From Burkholderia cepacia ATCC 25416 (GTDB taxonomy: Bacteria; Pseudomonadota; Gammaproteobacteria; Burkholderiales; Burkholderiaceae), in the NCBI RefSeq assembly GCF_001411495.1, contig NZ_CP012982.1:1426001-1490000 (forward strand): a stretch of 64,000 nt of DNA, written 5' to 3'. Positions 52,020-60,499 of this stretch are shown here, piece after piece. The translations under genes were made by a program, and so were the position numbers. The number at the start of each line of letters is the position of its first letter. Position 1 is the stretch's first letter. A model generated the notes under the pieces. The model was not told the origin of the DNA and searched no databases. It worked only from the letters and a program-made list of their open reading frames with translations.

Positions 52020-52787
52020 CTAGCCGACCGCCGCATCCGGACGCTGCGCGTCCAGCGCCTCGCGCATCGCCCGCACGATCGCGTCGCGACGCGCGCCGAT
52101 CCGCTCGACGGGCCCGGCCACCCCCATGGCCAGCGGCAGGCCGTTCCAGCCGTCCGCGATCACCATCGAGATCATCGCGGCGCCCTGCGTGACCGTATGC
52201 GCCGAATAGGAATAACCGAGCCGGCGCGTCTGTTCGACCTTGTCGAGCACGACGTCCTCGTCGATCGTCCTGCCCGATTTCCCGATCCGGCGAATGCTGC
52301 GCGATACGAGCCGGCGGATCGTGCTGTCCGGCTGAAGGCTCAGCAGCGCCCAGCCGAGCCCCGACATGCAGATCTCGCGACGCGTGCCGATCGGCGCGTA
52401 GAACTGGATCGGAATCGTATGCGAGCCCTCGACCGCGTCGATGTACTGCACGTACAGGTCGCTCTGCACCGCGATCACGACCGCCTCGTGCGTGCGCAGC
52501 GCCAGCCGTTTCGCGACGGCATGCCAGTGCCGCCGGCTGCCGGCCGCGGAATCGACGAGCGCTTCGCCGAGGTTGACGAGCCGTGCGGTCGGCGCATACG
52601 CGTGGGTTGCGTCGTCGTACGAAAGATAGCCGAGCGCCTTCATGCTGGTCAGCAGCGCCGCCGCGCTCGACCCCGGATACCCGCAACGCGTGGCGATCTC
52701 GCGCACGCTCAGCGGCCGCTGCAATGCGCTGAAGAGTTCCAGCACCTCGAACACGCGCGCCGCGCTCTTGACCACGTTTCCGCTCAT
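52020..52787 (-). CDS. IclR-family transcriptional regulator
   Basis: The 255-residue protein has a winged helix (RVFEVLELFSALQRPLSVREIATRCGYPGSSAAALLTSM, about 11-49) and an IclR effector domain (GTRREICMSGLGWALLSLQP). ATG 52787 has AGAGGG upstream. It is divergent from the enoyl-CoA hydratase gene across 134 bp with a perfect 16-bp palindrome, so it is the local regulator of the acyl-CoA cluster. Confidence 0.9.
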   Translation of the reverse strand: MSGNVVKSAARVFEVLELFSALQRPLSVREIATRCGYPGSSAAALLTSMKALGYLSYDDATHAYAPTARLVNLGEALVDSAAGSRRHWHAVAKRLALRTHEAVVIAVQSDLYVQYIDAVEGSHTIPIQFYAPIGTRREICMSGLGWALLSLQPDSTIRRLVSRSIRRIGKSGRTIDEDVVLDKVEQTRRLGYSYSAHTVTQGAAMISMVIADGWNGLPLAMGVAGPVERIGARRDAIVRAMREALDAQRPDAAVG

Positions 52788-52818
52788 CCCGCCCTCTCCG
52801 CTGCAACCGGGACGGGCC

Positions 52819-52834
52819 TTCCACATATGTGGAA
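52819..52834. promoter_or_regulatory. IclR operator, perfect 16-bp palindrome
   Basis: TTCCACAT-ATGTGGAA has no mismatch and lies 31 bp upstream of the IclR start and 87 bp upstream of the first catabolic gene. A weak -35/-10 pair (TTCCCG 52841, GATACT 52864, 17-bp spacing) for the plus strand lies just downstream of it, a position suited to activation. Confidence 0.75.
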
Positions 52835-52921
52835 CGGAATTTCCCGCCGCCAACCGTCGTGACGATACTAGGCTTCGGCCCGCGGCGTGAAGCCCCGCGG
52901 CACAGAACACACGGAGACATC

Positions 52922-53704
52922 ATGGCAGCCTTTCTGATCCGTGAACGGCAGGGCCCGATCCTGACCGTCACGATGAACCGTCCCGAAACCCGCAATGCCA
53001 TTTCGGACACCGATGCGATCGATGCGCTGACCGAATGCTGCGACGACGCGAACCGCGACGAGTCGATCCGCGTGCTGGTCCTGACAGGCGCCGGCACGAC
53101 GTTCTCGTCGGGCGGCAACGTGAAGGCGATGCGCGCATTCATGGAATCGGAGTCGCACGACCTTGCCGCGATCCGGTCCGGCTACCGCCGCGGCATTCAG
53201 CGCCTTGCACGGGCGTTCCAGCAACTCGAGGTGCCGGCCATCGCGGCGGTCAACGGCCCGGCGATCGGCGCCGGCACCGACCTCGCATGCATGTGCGACA
53301 TCCGCATCGCCGCCGACGGCGCGCGCTTCGCCGAGAGCTTCATCGCCCTCGGCCTCGTGCCCGGCGACGGCGGCGCGTGGTTCCTGCCGCAGATCGTCGG
53401 CGCCGCCGTCGCCGCGGAAATGTCGTTCACGGGCGATGCACTGGACGCGCAGGCTGCGCTGCGCTGCGGGCTCGTGTCGCGCGTCGTGCCCGACGGCGAC
53501 CTCCTCGCGCACGCCCACGAACTGGCCGGCCGCATCGCCCGCCACTCGGGCACCGCGTTGCGCCTGACCAAGCGCCTGCTGCGCGAAAGCCGCCATGCAA
53601 GCCTCGACACGGTGCTCGACCTGTCGGCGTCGTACCAGGCGTTCGCGCACGCGACCCCGGAACATCGCGCGGCGGTCGACGCACTCTTCGCCGCACGCGG
53701 CTGA
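52922..53704 (+). CDS. Enoyl-CoA hydratase/isomerase (crotonase) family protein
   Basis: The 260-residue protein has the oxyanion-hole segments FSSGGNVKAM (about 61-70) and NGPAIGAGTDLACMCDIRIAADGARFAESFIALGLVPGDGG. GGAG precedes the ATG. It adds water to a 2-enoyl-CoA or isomerises it. It is the first gene of a catabolic operon with a CoA-transferase 79 bp downstream and a second crotonase. Confidence 0.9.
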   Translation: MAAFLIRERQGPILTVTMNRPETRNAISDTDAIDALTECCDDANRDESIRVLVLTGAGTTFSSGGNVKAMRAFMESESHDLAAIRSGYRRGIQRLARAFQQLEVPAIAAVNGPAIGAGTDLACMCDIRIAADGARFAESFIALGLVPGDGGAWFLPQIVGAAVAAEMSFTGDALDAQAALRCGLVSRVVPDGDLLAHAHELAGRIARHSGTALRLTKRLLRESRHASLDTVLDLSASYQAFAHATPEHRAAVDALFAARG

Positions 53705-53783
53705 ACCCCGACGCATCACGGCCGTGCAGCCGGCGCGTGCCGGTCTGCCGGCGCATCGCATCCCCATCGAAGGAGACATCGTC

Positions 53784-55004
53784 ATGACCAGCAGTAACGA
53801 AGGCGCGCTCGCGGGCGTACGTGTGGTGGACCTGAGCCGCGTCTATGCGGGGCCGTTCTGCGCGCAGACGCTCGCCGACCACGGCGCGGACGTCATCAAG
53901 ATCGAACCGCCGCAGGGCGACGAAACGCGCGACTGGGGGCCCGCGATGCCGAACGGCCTCTCCAGCTACTACTGGGGGCTCAACCGCAACAAGCTCAACC
54001 TCGCGCTCGACCTGTCGCATCCCGACGGACGCGACGTGCTGTTCCGCCTGCTCGAGAAAGCCGACGTGCTGGTCGACAACTTCAAGCAGGGCACGCTCGA
54101 ACGCTGGGGCATCGGCTACGAAGACTGCCTGCGCGAGCGCTTTCCGCGCCTCGTCCACTGCTCGATCTCCGGATACGGCACCGACGGCCCGCTCGCGCGG
54201 TTTCCGGGCTACGACGCCGTCGCGCAGGGCCTCGCCGGCTTCATGTCGATCAACGGCGAACCGGGCGGCATGCCGCTCAAGGTGCCGTTTCCGGTCGTCG
54301 ACTTCGCGGCCGGCATGAGCGCCGTATCGAGCGTCCTGCTTGCGCTGGTCGAACGGACGCGCTCCGGCCTCGGCCAGCACGTCGACATCGACCTGTTCAG
54401 CACGGCGCTGTCGATGCTGCATCCGGTCAGCACGAGCTGGATGGCGACCGGCGAGGTTCCCGTCGCGACCGGCAACGTGTACGGCGCGATCGCGCCGTAC
54501 GGCGTCTATCCGTGCAAGGACAAGCCGGTCGCGACCGGCGCCGGCAACAACCGCACGTTTGCGCGGCTCGTCGAAGCGCTCGGCGTGCCGGAGCTGGCGC
54601 GCGATCCACGCTTCGCGACCAACGCGCAGCGCGTCGCGCATCGCGATGCGCTCGACACGCTGCTCGGCCAGCTGACCGCCGAGCTGTGTGCCGACGAGGT
54701 CGTCGAGCGGCTGATGCACGCGGGCGTCGCGACGGGGCCGGTGAACACCGTCGCCGATGCCTTCGGCCACCCGCAGGCGGCGCGCAACGCGATGTTCGTC
54801 GACACCGACACGTACACCGGCGCGGGCATCCCCGCCAAGCTTTCCCGTACGCCCGGATCGATACGCCGGCCGCCGCAGCCGTTCGCCGCCGACACCGACG
54901 CCGTGCTCGACGCGTTCGGCATCGACGCGGCGCGCCGGGACGCGTTGCGGCAGGCGGGCGTGCTCCACGACACGCGCGCGAATGCTGCCGGGAGCGCGTC
55001 ATGA
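53784..55004 (+). CDS. CaiB/BaiF (family III) CoA-transferase
   Basis: The 406-residue protein has VVDLSRVYAGPFCAQTLADHGADVIKIEPP (about 14-43), NRNKLNLALDLSHPDG and D173 in FPVVDFAAG, aligned with the catalytic Asp. It activates a carboxylic acid using an acyl-CoA donor. AAGGAG lies upstream. Its stop overlaps the next crotonase start by four bases (ATGA). In context it makes the CoA ester for the downstream dehydrogenase and crotonases. Confidence 0.9.
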   Translation: MTSSNEGALAGVRVVDLSRVYAGPFCAQTLADHGADVIKIEPPQGDETRDWGPAMPNGLSSYYWGLNRNKLNLALDLSHPDGRDVLFRLLEKADVLVDNFKQGTLERWGIGYEDCLRERFPRLVHCSISGYGTDGPLARFPGYDAVAQGLAGFMSINGEPGGMPLKVPFPVVDFAAGMSAVSSVLLALVERTRSGLGQHVDIDLFSTALSMLHPVSTSWMATGEVPVATGNVYGAIAPYGVYPCKDKPVATGAGNNRTFARLVEALGVPELARDPRFATNAQRVAHRDALDTLLGQLTAELCADEVVERLMHAGVATGPVNTVADAFGHPQAARNAMFVDTDTYTGAGIPAKLSRTPGSIRRPPQPFAADTDAVLDAFGIDAARRDALRQAGVLHDTRANAAGSAS

Positions 55005-55801
55005 CCACGCCGGGCGCATTTTCCTCGCTGACGGGCGACGACGCCCCGTCGATCCTGCGCAACGACGACGACGGCATCGCGTGGCTGACGATCCATCGCC
55101 CGCACGTCGCCAACGCGCTGTCCGCCGACGCGATCCGGCGCCTGTGCGACGAACTGGTCACGCTCGACGACAACCCGGCGATCCGCGTCATCGTGATCCG
55201 CGGCGCGGGCGAGCGCGCATTCAGCGCGGGCGTCGATCTCGGCGATCCCGAGATTCGCGGGATGCGGCCGATGCGCGGGCTCGCCCGCAACGTGCACGAG
55301 CTGATCCTGGAACTGCGCAAGCCGACCATCGCGGCCATCAACGGCTTCGCCGTCGGCGGCGGCTTTGAAATCGCGCTCGCGTGCGACCTGCGGATCGCCG
55401 CCGATCACGCGACCTTCGCGCTGCCCGAGGCGCGCGTCGGGATGGGCGCGAACTTCGCGAGCGTGCTGCTGCCGCGCCTGCTGCCGCGCGCGATCGCGAT
55501 GGAGCTGCTGTTCACGGGCCGCCGCCTCGACGCGGACGAGGCGCAGCGCGTCGGCTTGCTGAACCGCGTCGTCCCCGCCGCCGCGCTCGACGACACCGTG
55601 CGCGAACTGGCGCGGACGATCGCCGCGAACGCGCCGCTCACGATCCGCCGCATCAAGGAAACCGCGACACGCAGCCAGGGGCTGCCGGCGGCCGCCGCGC
55701 TGCGGCTGGACGTCGGCCCCGACGTCTACGCGAGCGAGGACCGGATCGAGGGCGCCCGCGCCTTTCTCGAGAAACGCAAGCCGGTATTCAAGGGGCGCTG
55801 A
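55001..55801 (+). CDS. Enoyl-CoA hydratase/isomerase family protein, second copy
   Basis: The 266-residue crotonase-fold protein has AFSAGVDLGDPEIRG (about 72-86) and NGFAVGGGFEIALACDLRIAADHATFALPEARVGMGANFAS, with E in the FEIA position and E in the LPEA position where crotonases carry catalytic glutamates. It is translationally coupled to the CoA-transferase. With the first crotonase it may catalyse a separate hydration step. Confidence 0.9.
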   Translation: MTTPGAFSSLTGDDAPSILRNDDDGIAWLTIHRPHVANALSADAIRRLCDELVTLDDNPAIRVIVIRGAGERAFSAGVDLGDPEIRGMRPMRGLARNVHELILELRKPTIAAINGFAVGGGFEIALACDLRIAADHATFALPEARVGMGANFASVLLPRLLPRAIAMELLFTGRRLDADEAQRVGLLNRVVPAAALDDTVRELARTIAANAPLTIRRIKETATRSQGLPAAAALRLDVGPDVYASEDRIEGARAFLEKRKPVFKGR

Positions 55802-55885
55802 ACCGACGCGGACAGCAGCACCCCGCGCGCAACCGCTCACAGAACGCGGGCGCGCCACAACAAGACATGGAACGGAGACACCTTC

Positions 55886-56938
55886 ATGCAACGGAAAGCA
55901 TTCCTGATCGGCGCGTGCGTGCTGAGCGCCACGTCGGCGCACGCATCGTCGGTCACGCTGTACGGGATCGTCGACAGCTACGTCGAATTCGACCGCATCG
56001 GCAGCCTGTCGAGCCTGCGGCAAAGCGGCGGCGGCTCGTCGACGAGCCGCATCGGACTGACGGGCGTCGAGGATCTCGGCGGCGGCACGTCGACGAAGTT
56101 CGTGCTGGAAAGCGGCTTCTCGCCGGCCGACGGATCGTTCCAGGGCGGCACGCTGTTCTACCGGCAGGCCTACGTGTCGCTGCAGAACACGCGCTACGGC
56201 GACCTTCGGCTCGGCCGCCAATACACGCCCGCGTTCTACGTCGTGTACGACGGCGATCCGTTCGGGCTCAACGAACGGCTGTCGCCGCTCGCGCTGCTCG
56301 CGACGTCGACGGACACGATCACGAGCAACACGACGCCGCCGATTCCGCGCTTCAACCAGGCGGCGTCGTACCTGAGCCCCGACTGGAACGGCCTGCGCGT
56401 GATGGCCACGTACGGCTTTCCGACGCCCAACGCGCTGTCCACGCAGGCCGGGCGCAACTACGGCGCCGGGCTCCAGTACCGGATCGGCGGCCTCTATCTC
56501 GGCGCCGGCTTCCAGGGCGACACGTCGGCCGGCAACCTGGCGCCCGTCGTCTCGCCGTCGACGACGCGCCACTACGTGTTCGCGGCCAACTACGCATTCG
56601 CGCGCGTCAAGCTGTACGCCGCGTTCCTGTACGGCGTCGGCACGGCGGCGCACCTGCCGGCGTTCTCGACCGCGAGCGCCGGCGCGTCGATCAACGTCGG
56701 CGCGCTCGATCGCGTGCTCGTCTCGGTCGTGCGTCGCGACGTGAAAGGCTCGGCGAACGACGCGACCGCGCTCGGCATCGGCTGCGACCATCCGCTGTCG
56801 AAGCGCACGTCGCTCTACGCCCGCTATCTGTACGTGAAGAACGGCGGCGGCGCCCGCAACACGGTCGTCGTCGGCCTGCAGCCGCAACCGGGCGGCACCG
56901 GGCAGGTGTTCGCGCTCGGCATCGCCCACCGCTTCTGA
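55886..56938 (+). CDS. Gram-negative outer-membrane porin
   Basis: The 350-residue protein has a signal peptide ending AHA (about 1-20) and opens SSVTLYGIVDSYVEFD, the beta-proteobacterial porin start. It has SRIGLTGVEDLGGGTSTKFVLESGF and a C-terminal strand ending in Phe (IAHRF), needed for outer-membrane assembly. Lying between crotonase and MFS genes it probably admits the substrate of this cluster. Confidence 0.93.
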   Translation: MQRKAFLIGACVLSATSAHASSVTLYGIVDSYVEFDRIGSLSSLRQSGGGSSTSRIGLTGVEDLGGGTSTKFVLESGFSPADGSFQGGTLFYRQAYVSLQNTRYGDLRLGRQYTPAFYVVYDGDPFGLNERLSPLALLATSTDTITSNTTPPIPRFNQAASYLSPDWNGLRVMATYGFPTPNALSTQAGRNYGAGLQYRIGGLYLGAGFQGDTSAGNLAPVVSPSTTRHYVFAANYAFARVKLYAAFLYGVGTAAHLPAFSTASAGASINVGALDRVLVSVVRRDVKGSANDATALGIGCDHPLSKRTSLYARYLYVKNGGGARNTVVVGLQPQPGGTGQVFALGIAHRF

Positions 56939-56948
56939 CGGAGTGTCC

Positions 56949-58271
56949 ATGACCCCGACCCTTTCCACTCACGCGGCCGCCGCCGGCGATCACGCGACGC
57001 AGGCGCTCTACCGCCGGATCTCGCGCCGGCTGCTGCCGTTCCTGATCCTCTGCTACACGCTGTCGTTCATCGACCGGATCAACATCGGTTTCGCGCACGC
57101 GCAGATGGCCGCCGAACTGCACTTCTCCGACGCCGTCTACGGGCTCGGCGCGGGCATCTTCTTCATCGGCTACATGGCGTTCGAGATTCCGAGCAACGCG
57201 CTGCTGGCGCGGATCGGCGCACGCAAGACGATTGCCCGGATCATGGTGCTGTGGGGGCTCGGCTCGGCCGCGACGATGTTCGTCACGACGCCCGCGCAGT
57301 TCTACGCGTGCCGCTTCCTGCTCGGCGTGTTCGAGGCCGGCTTCTTCCCCGGCATCCTGTTCTATCTCGGCGCGTGGTATCCGCCGCGGCAGCGCGCGAA
57401 GGCGTTCGCGCTGTTCATGACCGCGCTGTACCTCGCCGGGCTGATCGCCGGCCCCGTGTCGGGCGCCATCCTCTCGTTCTTCGACGGCGCCGCCGGCCTG
57501 AGCGGCTGGCAGTGGCTGTTCCTCGTCGAAGGGCTGCCGAGCAGCGTGCTCGGCCTCGTCGCGCTGCGCTTTCTCGACGACCGGCCGGACGACGCGCGCT
57601 GGCTGTCGGACGCCGACAAGGCCGCGCTGCGCGCCGCGCACGCGCACGCCGAAGCCGCCACGCCGGACGCGAACGCGGCACGGCCGCTGCTTGCGCACCG
57701 CGATTTCTGGCTGCTGTGCGCGGCCAATTTCGCGATCGCGGCCGCCGGCTACGCGCTCGTGTTCTGGATGCCCGTGATCCTGCATCGCGGCGGCCTGCAT
57801 GGCGCGATGCGGATCGGGGTGCTGTCCGCGCTGCCCTACCTGTGCGGCATCGTCGGCATGCTCGCGATGGGCTGGCGCACCGCGCGGCGGCGCGAATGGC
57901 GCGGGCACGGCGCGGTCGCGATGCTCGCGTGCGCGGCCGCGCTCGCCGGGCTGGCGAGCACCACCGGCACATCGCACCTGATGATCGCGCTCTGCGTCGC
58001 GGTCGCCACGCACGCCGCGGCGCTGCCCGCGTTCTGGGTGCTGCCGGGGCTCGCGCTGCCGAAGCGCTCGATGGCGGTCGCGATCGCGGCGATCACGATG
58101 TCCGGCGCGATCGGCGGGTTCGCGAGCCCGTTCCTGATGGGCGTGCTCAACACGGCCACCGGGTCGATGCGCGGCGGCCTCTATTTCAACGCCGCGCTGC
58201 TCGCGGCCGGCGCCGTCGCCTTGCTCGGCACGCTGCGCACCCGCGCGGTGTCGCGCACGAACGCCGGCTGA
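56949..58271 (+). CDS. MFS transporter, anion:cation symporter type
   Basis: The 440-residue, 12-helix carrier has CYTLSFIDRINIGFAHAQM near residue 40, FEIPSNALLARIGARKTIARI and GVFEAGFFPGILFYLG in helix 4, all ACS marks. GGAG lies five bases before ATG 56949; a GTG at 56943 is less likely. It starts 11 bp after the porin gene, so the two form an uptake pair. The substrate is probably a carboxylate. Confidence 0.92.
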   Translation: MTPTLSTHAAAAGDHATQALYRRISRRLLPFLILCYTLSFIDRINIGFAHAQMAAELHFSDAVYGLGAGIFFIGYMAFEIPSNALLARIGARKTIARIMVLWGLGSAATMFVTTPAQFYACRFLLGVFEAGFFPGILFYLGAWYPPRQRAKAFALFMTALYLAGLIAGPVSGAILSFFDGAAGLSGWQWLFLVEGLPSSVLGLVALRFLDDRPDDARWLSDADKAALRAAHAHAEAATPDANAARPLLAHRDFWLLCAANFAIAAAGYALVFWMPVILHRGGLHGAMRIGVLSALPYLCGIVGMLAMGWRTARRREWRGHGAVAMLACAAALAGLASTTGTSHLMIALCVAVATHAAALPAFWVLPGLALPKRSMAVAIAAITMSGAIGGFASPFLMGVLNTATGSMRGGLYFNAALLAAGAVALLGTLRTRAVSRTNAG

Positions 58272-58309
58272 CGGCATCGCCCCCCCTTTACTCACCCTCA
58301 TCGACTCCC

Positions 58310-59464
58310 ATGAATTTCGACCTTGAACTCGAACACCGGATGATCCGCGACCTCGTCGCACGTTTCGTGCAGGACGAGCTGATCCCGCTCGAAGCAGCGG
58401 TCATGGCCCGCGAGGCCGACGGCCAGCGCTTCGGGCTGCTCGACGAAGAACGCGCCCACCTCGACGAGCGTTCCCGGCAGCTCGGCCTGTGGGGCCTCGA
58501 CGCGCCGCTCGACGCCGGCGGCTCGGACCTGCCGGCCGTCGCGATGGTCGGCGTCAACGAAGCGATCGGCACGACCGTGACGCCGTACATCCTGCCGCCC
58601 GATTCGCCGAACCTGCGGATGCTTTGCGACGTGGCCGACGACGCGCAGCGCGCGCGTTATCTCGAACCGTACGCACGCGGCATCACGCGTGCCGCGATGG
58701 CGATCTCCGAGCCGGGCGCCGGCTCGGACCCGGGCGCGCTGTCGACGACGGCCGTGCGCGACGGTGACGGCTGGGTGCTGAACGGACGGAAGATCTGGAT
58801 CAGCCACGCGCCCGAAGCCGACTGGACGATCGTGATGGCGCTCACCGATCGAAGCAAGGGCAAGCGCGGCGGCATGTCGGCATTCATCGTCGACCGCGAC
58901 ACGCCCGGTTTCATCATCGAACGGCGGATCCCGATGATCGGCGGGCTGTCGACCTACGAAATCGTGCTGGACGACTGCCGCATTCCCGCCGCGCAACTGC
59001 TGGGCCAGGAAGGTGCCGGCTTCGCGCCGATGCAGACACGGCTCGCGAACCGGCGGCTGGAGATGGCCGCATGGTGCATCGGCCGCGCCGAGCGCGCGGT
59101 CGCGATGCTGTGCGACCATGCGAAACAGCGCAAGACCTTCGGCGTGCCGCTCGCGGAACGCCAGGCGGTCCAGTGGTGGGTCGCCGACGCGCTCACGCAG
59201 ATCCACGCGTGCCGCCTCATGACCTACGAAGCGGCCGCGCGCGTGGATGCCGGGCAGGATGCACGCACGCAGATCTCGATGGTCAAGGTGTTCGCCACCG
59301 AAATGGCGTCGAGCGTCATCGATCATGCGATGCAGACGCTCGGCGCGATGGGCATGACGAAGGAAATGCCGTTGCAGCAGATGGCCAGCGAAGCGCGGCT
59401 GATGCGCATCTTCGAAGGCCCGACCGAGGTGCACCGCTGGGTCATCGCGCGCAGCGCGCTCTGA
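58310..59464 (+). CDS. Acyl-CoA dehydrogenase
   Basis: The 384-residue flavoprotein has the FAD segment AAMAISEPGAGSDPGALSTTA (about 127-147), WVLNGRKIWISHA, and the C-terminal helix (LGAMGMTKEMPLQQMASEARLMRIFEGPTEVHRWVIARSAL) where the catalytic base region lies near the end. It oxidises an acyl-CoA to the 2-enoyl-CoA that the crotonases then hydrate. It follows the MFS gene by 38 bp. Confidence 0.93.
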   Translation: MNFDLELEHRMIRDLVARFVQDELIPLEAAVMAREADGQRFGLLDEERAHLDERSRQLGLWGLDAPLDAGGSDLPAVAMVGVNEAIGTTVTPYILPPDSPNLRMLCDVADDAQRARYLEPYARGITRAAMAISEPGAGSDPGALSTTAVRDGDGWVLNGRKIWISHAPEADWTIVMALTDRSKGKRGGMSAFIVDRDTPGFIIERRIPMIGGLSTYEIVLDDCRIPAAQLLGQEGAGFAPMQTRLANRRLEMAAWCIGRAERAVAMLCDHAKQRKTFGVPLAERQAVQWWVADALTQIHACRLMTYEAAARVDAGQDARTQISMVKVFATEMASSVIDHAMQTLGAMGMTKEMPLQQMASEARLMRIFEGPTEVHRWVIARSAL

Positions 59465-59502
59465 CCGCGGTGCACCACCCACCTTCACGATGGAGCCATG
59501 CG

Positions 59503-60441
59503 TTGGACACCCTGCATCTCGTCGCCCCCGAAATCCGCCCGCTGCTCGAGACCTGGCCGACCGTCACGCTCGGCATCGACAACCTCGCGCAGTCGCGCGA
59601 ACGCGTGCTGCCGCTGCCGCCGCCCGACCTGGCCGGCAGCACGCTCGAACGCCGCACGGTGCCCGGCCCGGCCGGTGCGCCGGACGTCCCGGTCCTCGTC
59701 TACCTGCCCGACCATCACGTGCGGCCGCTCCCGGCGATCGTTCACCTGCATGGCGGCGGCTTCGTGCGCGGCAAGGCGAAGGATCTCGAGGCGGTGCACC
59801 GGCCGCTCGTGACGCAGCTCGGCTGCGCGCTGATCTCGATCGACTACCGGCTCGCGCCTGAAACCGTGTTTCCCGGCGCGATCGAGGATTGCTACGCGGC
59901 GCTCGCGTGGGTCTTCCGCCACGCCGATACGCTAGGCATCGATGCGTCGCGGATCGGCGTGGCGGGCGAGAGCGCGGGCGGCGGACTCGCCGCGTCGCTG
60001 GCGCTGCTGGCCCGCGACCGCGGCGAATACCGGCTCGCGTTCCAGCATCTGATCTACCCGATGCTCGACGATCGCACCTGCACGCGCACGCCGCACCCGC
60101 ATGCCGGCGAGTTCGTCTGGCACGCGGCCAACAACCGGTTCGGCTGGACCTCGCTGCTCGGTCACGCGCCGGGCATCGACGGCGTCTCGCCCTACGCGGC
60201 GGCCGCGCGCGCCACGCGGCTCGACGGCCTGCCGCCCGCGTTCCTGTCGGTCGGCTCGCTCGACCTGTTCCTCGACGAAAACCTCGACTATGCGCGGCGC
60301 CTGCTCCGCGCGGGCGTGCCGACCGAACTGCACGTGCTGCCCGGCGGCGTGCACGGTTTCGACATCGTGCCCGGCGCGCGCATCGCCGAAACGGCGCGCC
60401 GCCTGAGCCACGACGCGCTGCGCCGCTTCCTGCACGGCTGA
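59503..60441 (+). CDS. Alpha/beta hydrolase of the HSL-like esterase family (TTG start)
   Basis: The 312-residue esterase has HLHGGGF (oxyanion hole, about 83-89), IDYRLAPE, the nucleophile Ser in VAGESAGGG (near residue 154), Asp in GSLDLFLDE and His in GGVHGFD. No in-frame ATG fits the N-terminus. TTG 59503 has GGAG seven bases upstream, while the nearby ATG 59498 is out of frame. It could hydrolyse an ester of the acid degraded by this operon (inference). Confidence 0.9.
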   Translation: MDTLHLVAPEIRPLLETWPTVTLGIDNLAQSRERVLPLPPPDLAGSTLERRTVPGPAGAPDVPVLVYLPDHHVRPLPAIVHLHGGGFVRGKAKDLEAVHRPLVTQLGCALISIDYRLAPETVFPGAIEDCYAALAWVFRHADTLGIDASRIGVAGESAGGGLAASLALLARDRGEYRLAFQHLIYPMLDDRTCTRTPHPHAGEFVWHAANNRFGWTSLLGHAPGIDGVSPYAAAARATRLDGLPPAFLSVGSLDLFLDENLDYARRLLRAGVPTELHVLPGGVHGFDIVPGARIAETARRLSHDALRRFLHG

Positions 60442-60451
60442 CGAAAACGAC

Positions 60452-60473
60452 GCGGGCGGCCGAAGCCGCCCGC
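60452..60473 (-). terminator. Hairpin terminator between the esterase and prpF genes
   Basis: GCGGGCGGC / GCCGCCCGC (9-bp perfect arms, CGAA loop). On the minus strand it is followed after three bases by TTTT, so it fits a terminator for prpF. It may also serve the convergent esterase gene. Confidence 0.65.
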
Positions 60474-60499
60474 ATCCGCGCCGATACCGCCGGCAACGA

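Noticed and set aside
54391..54410. Apparent loss of the catalytic Asp in the second CoA-transferase (Ser206 in DLFSTAL)
   Set aside because: The catalytic Asp of family III aligns with D173 in VVDFAAG (D169 in the first CoA-transferase), which is present.
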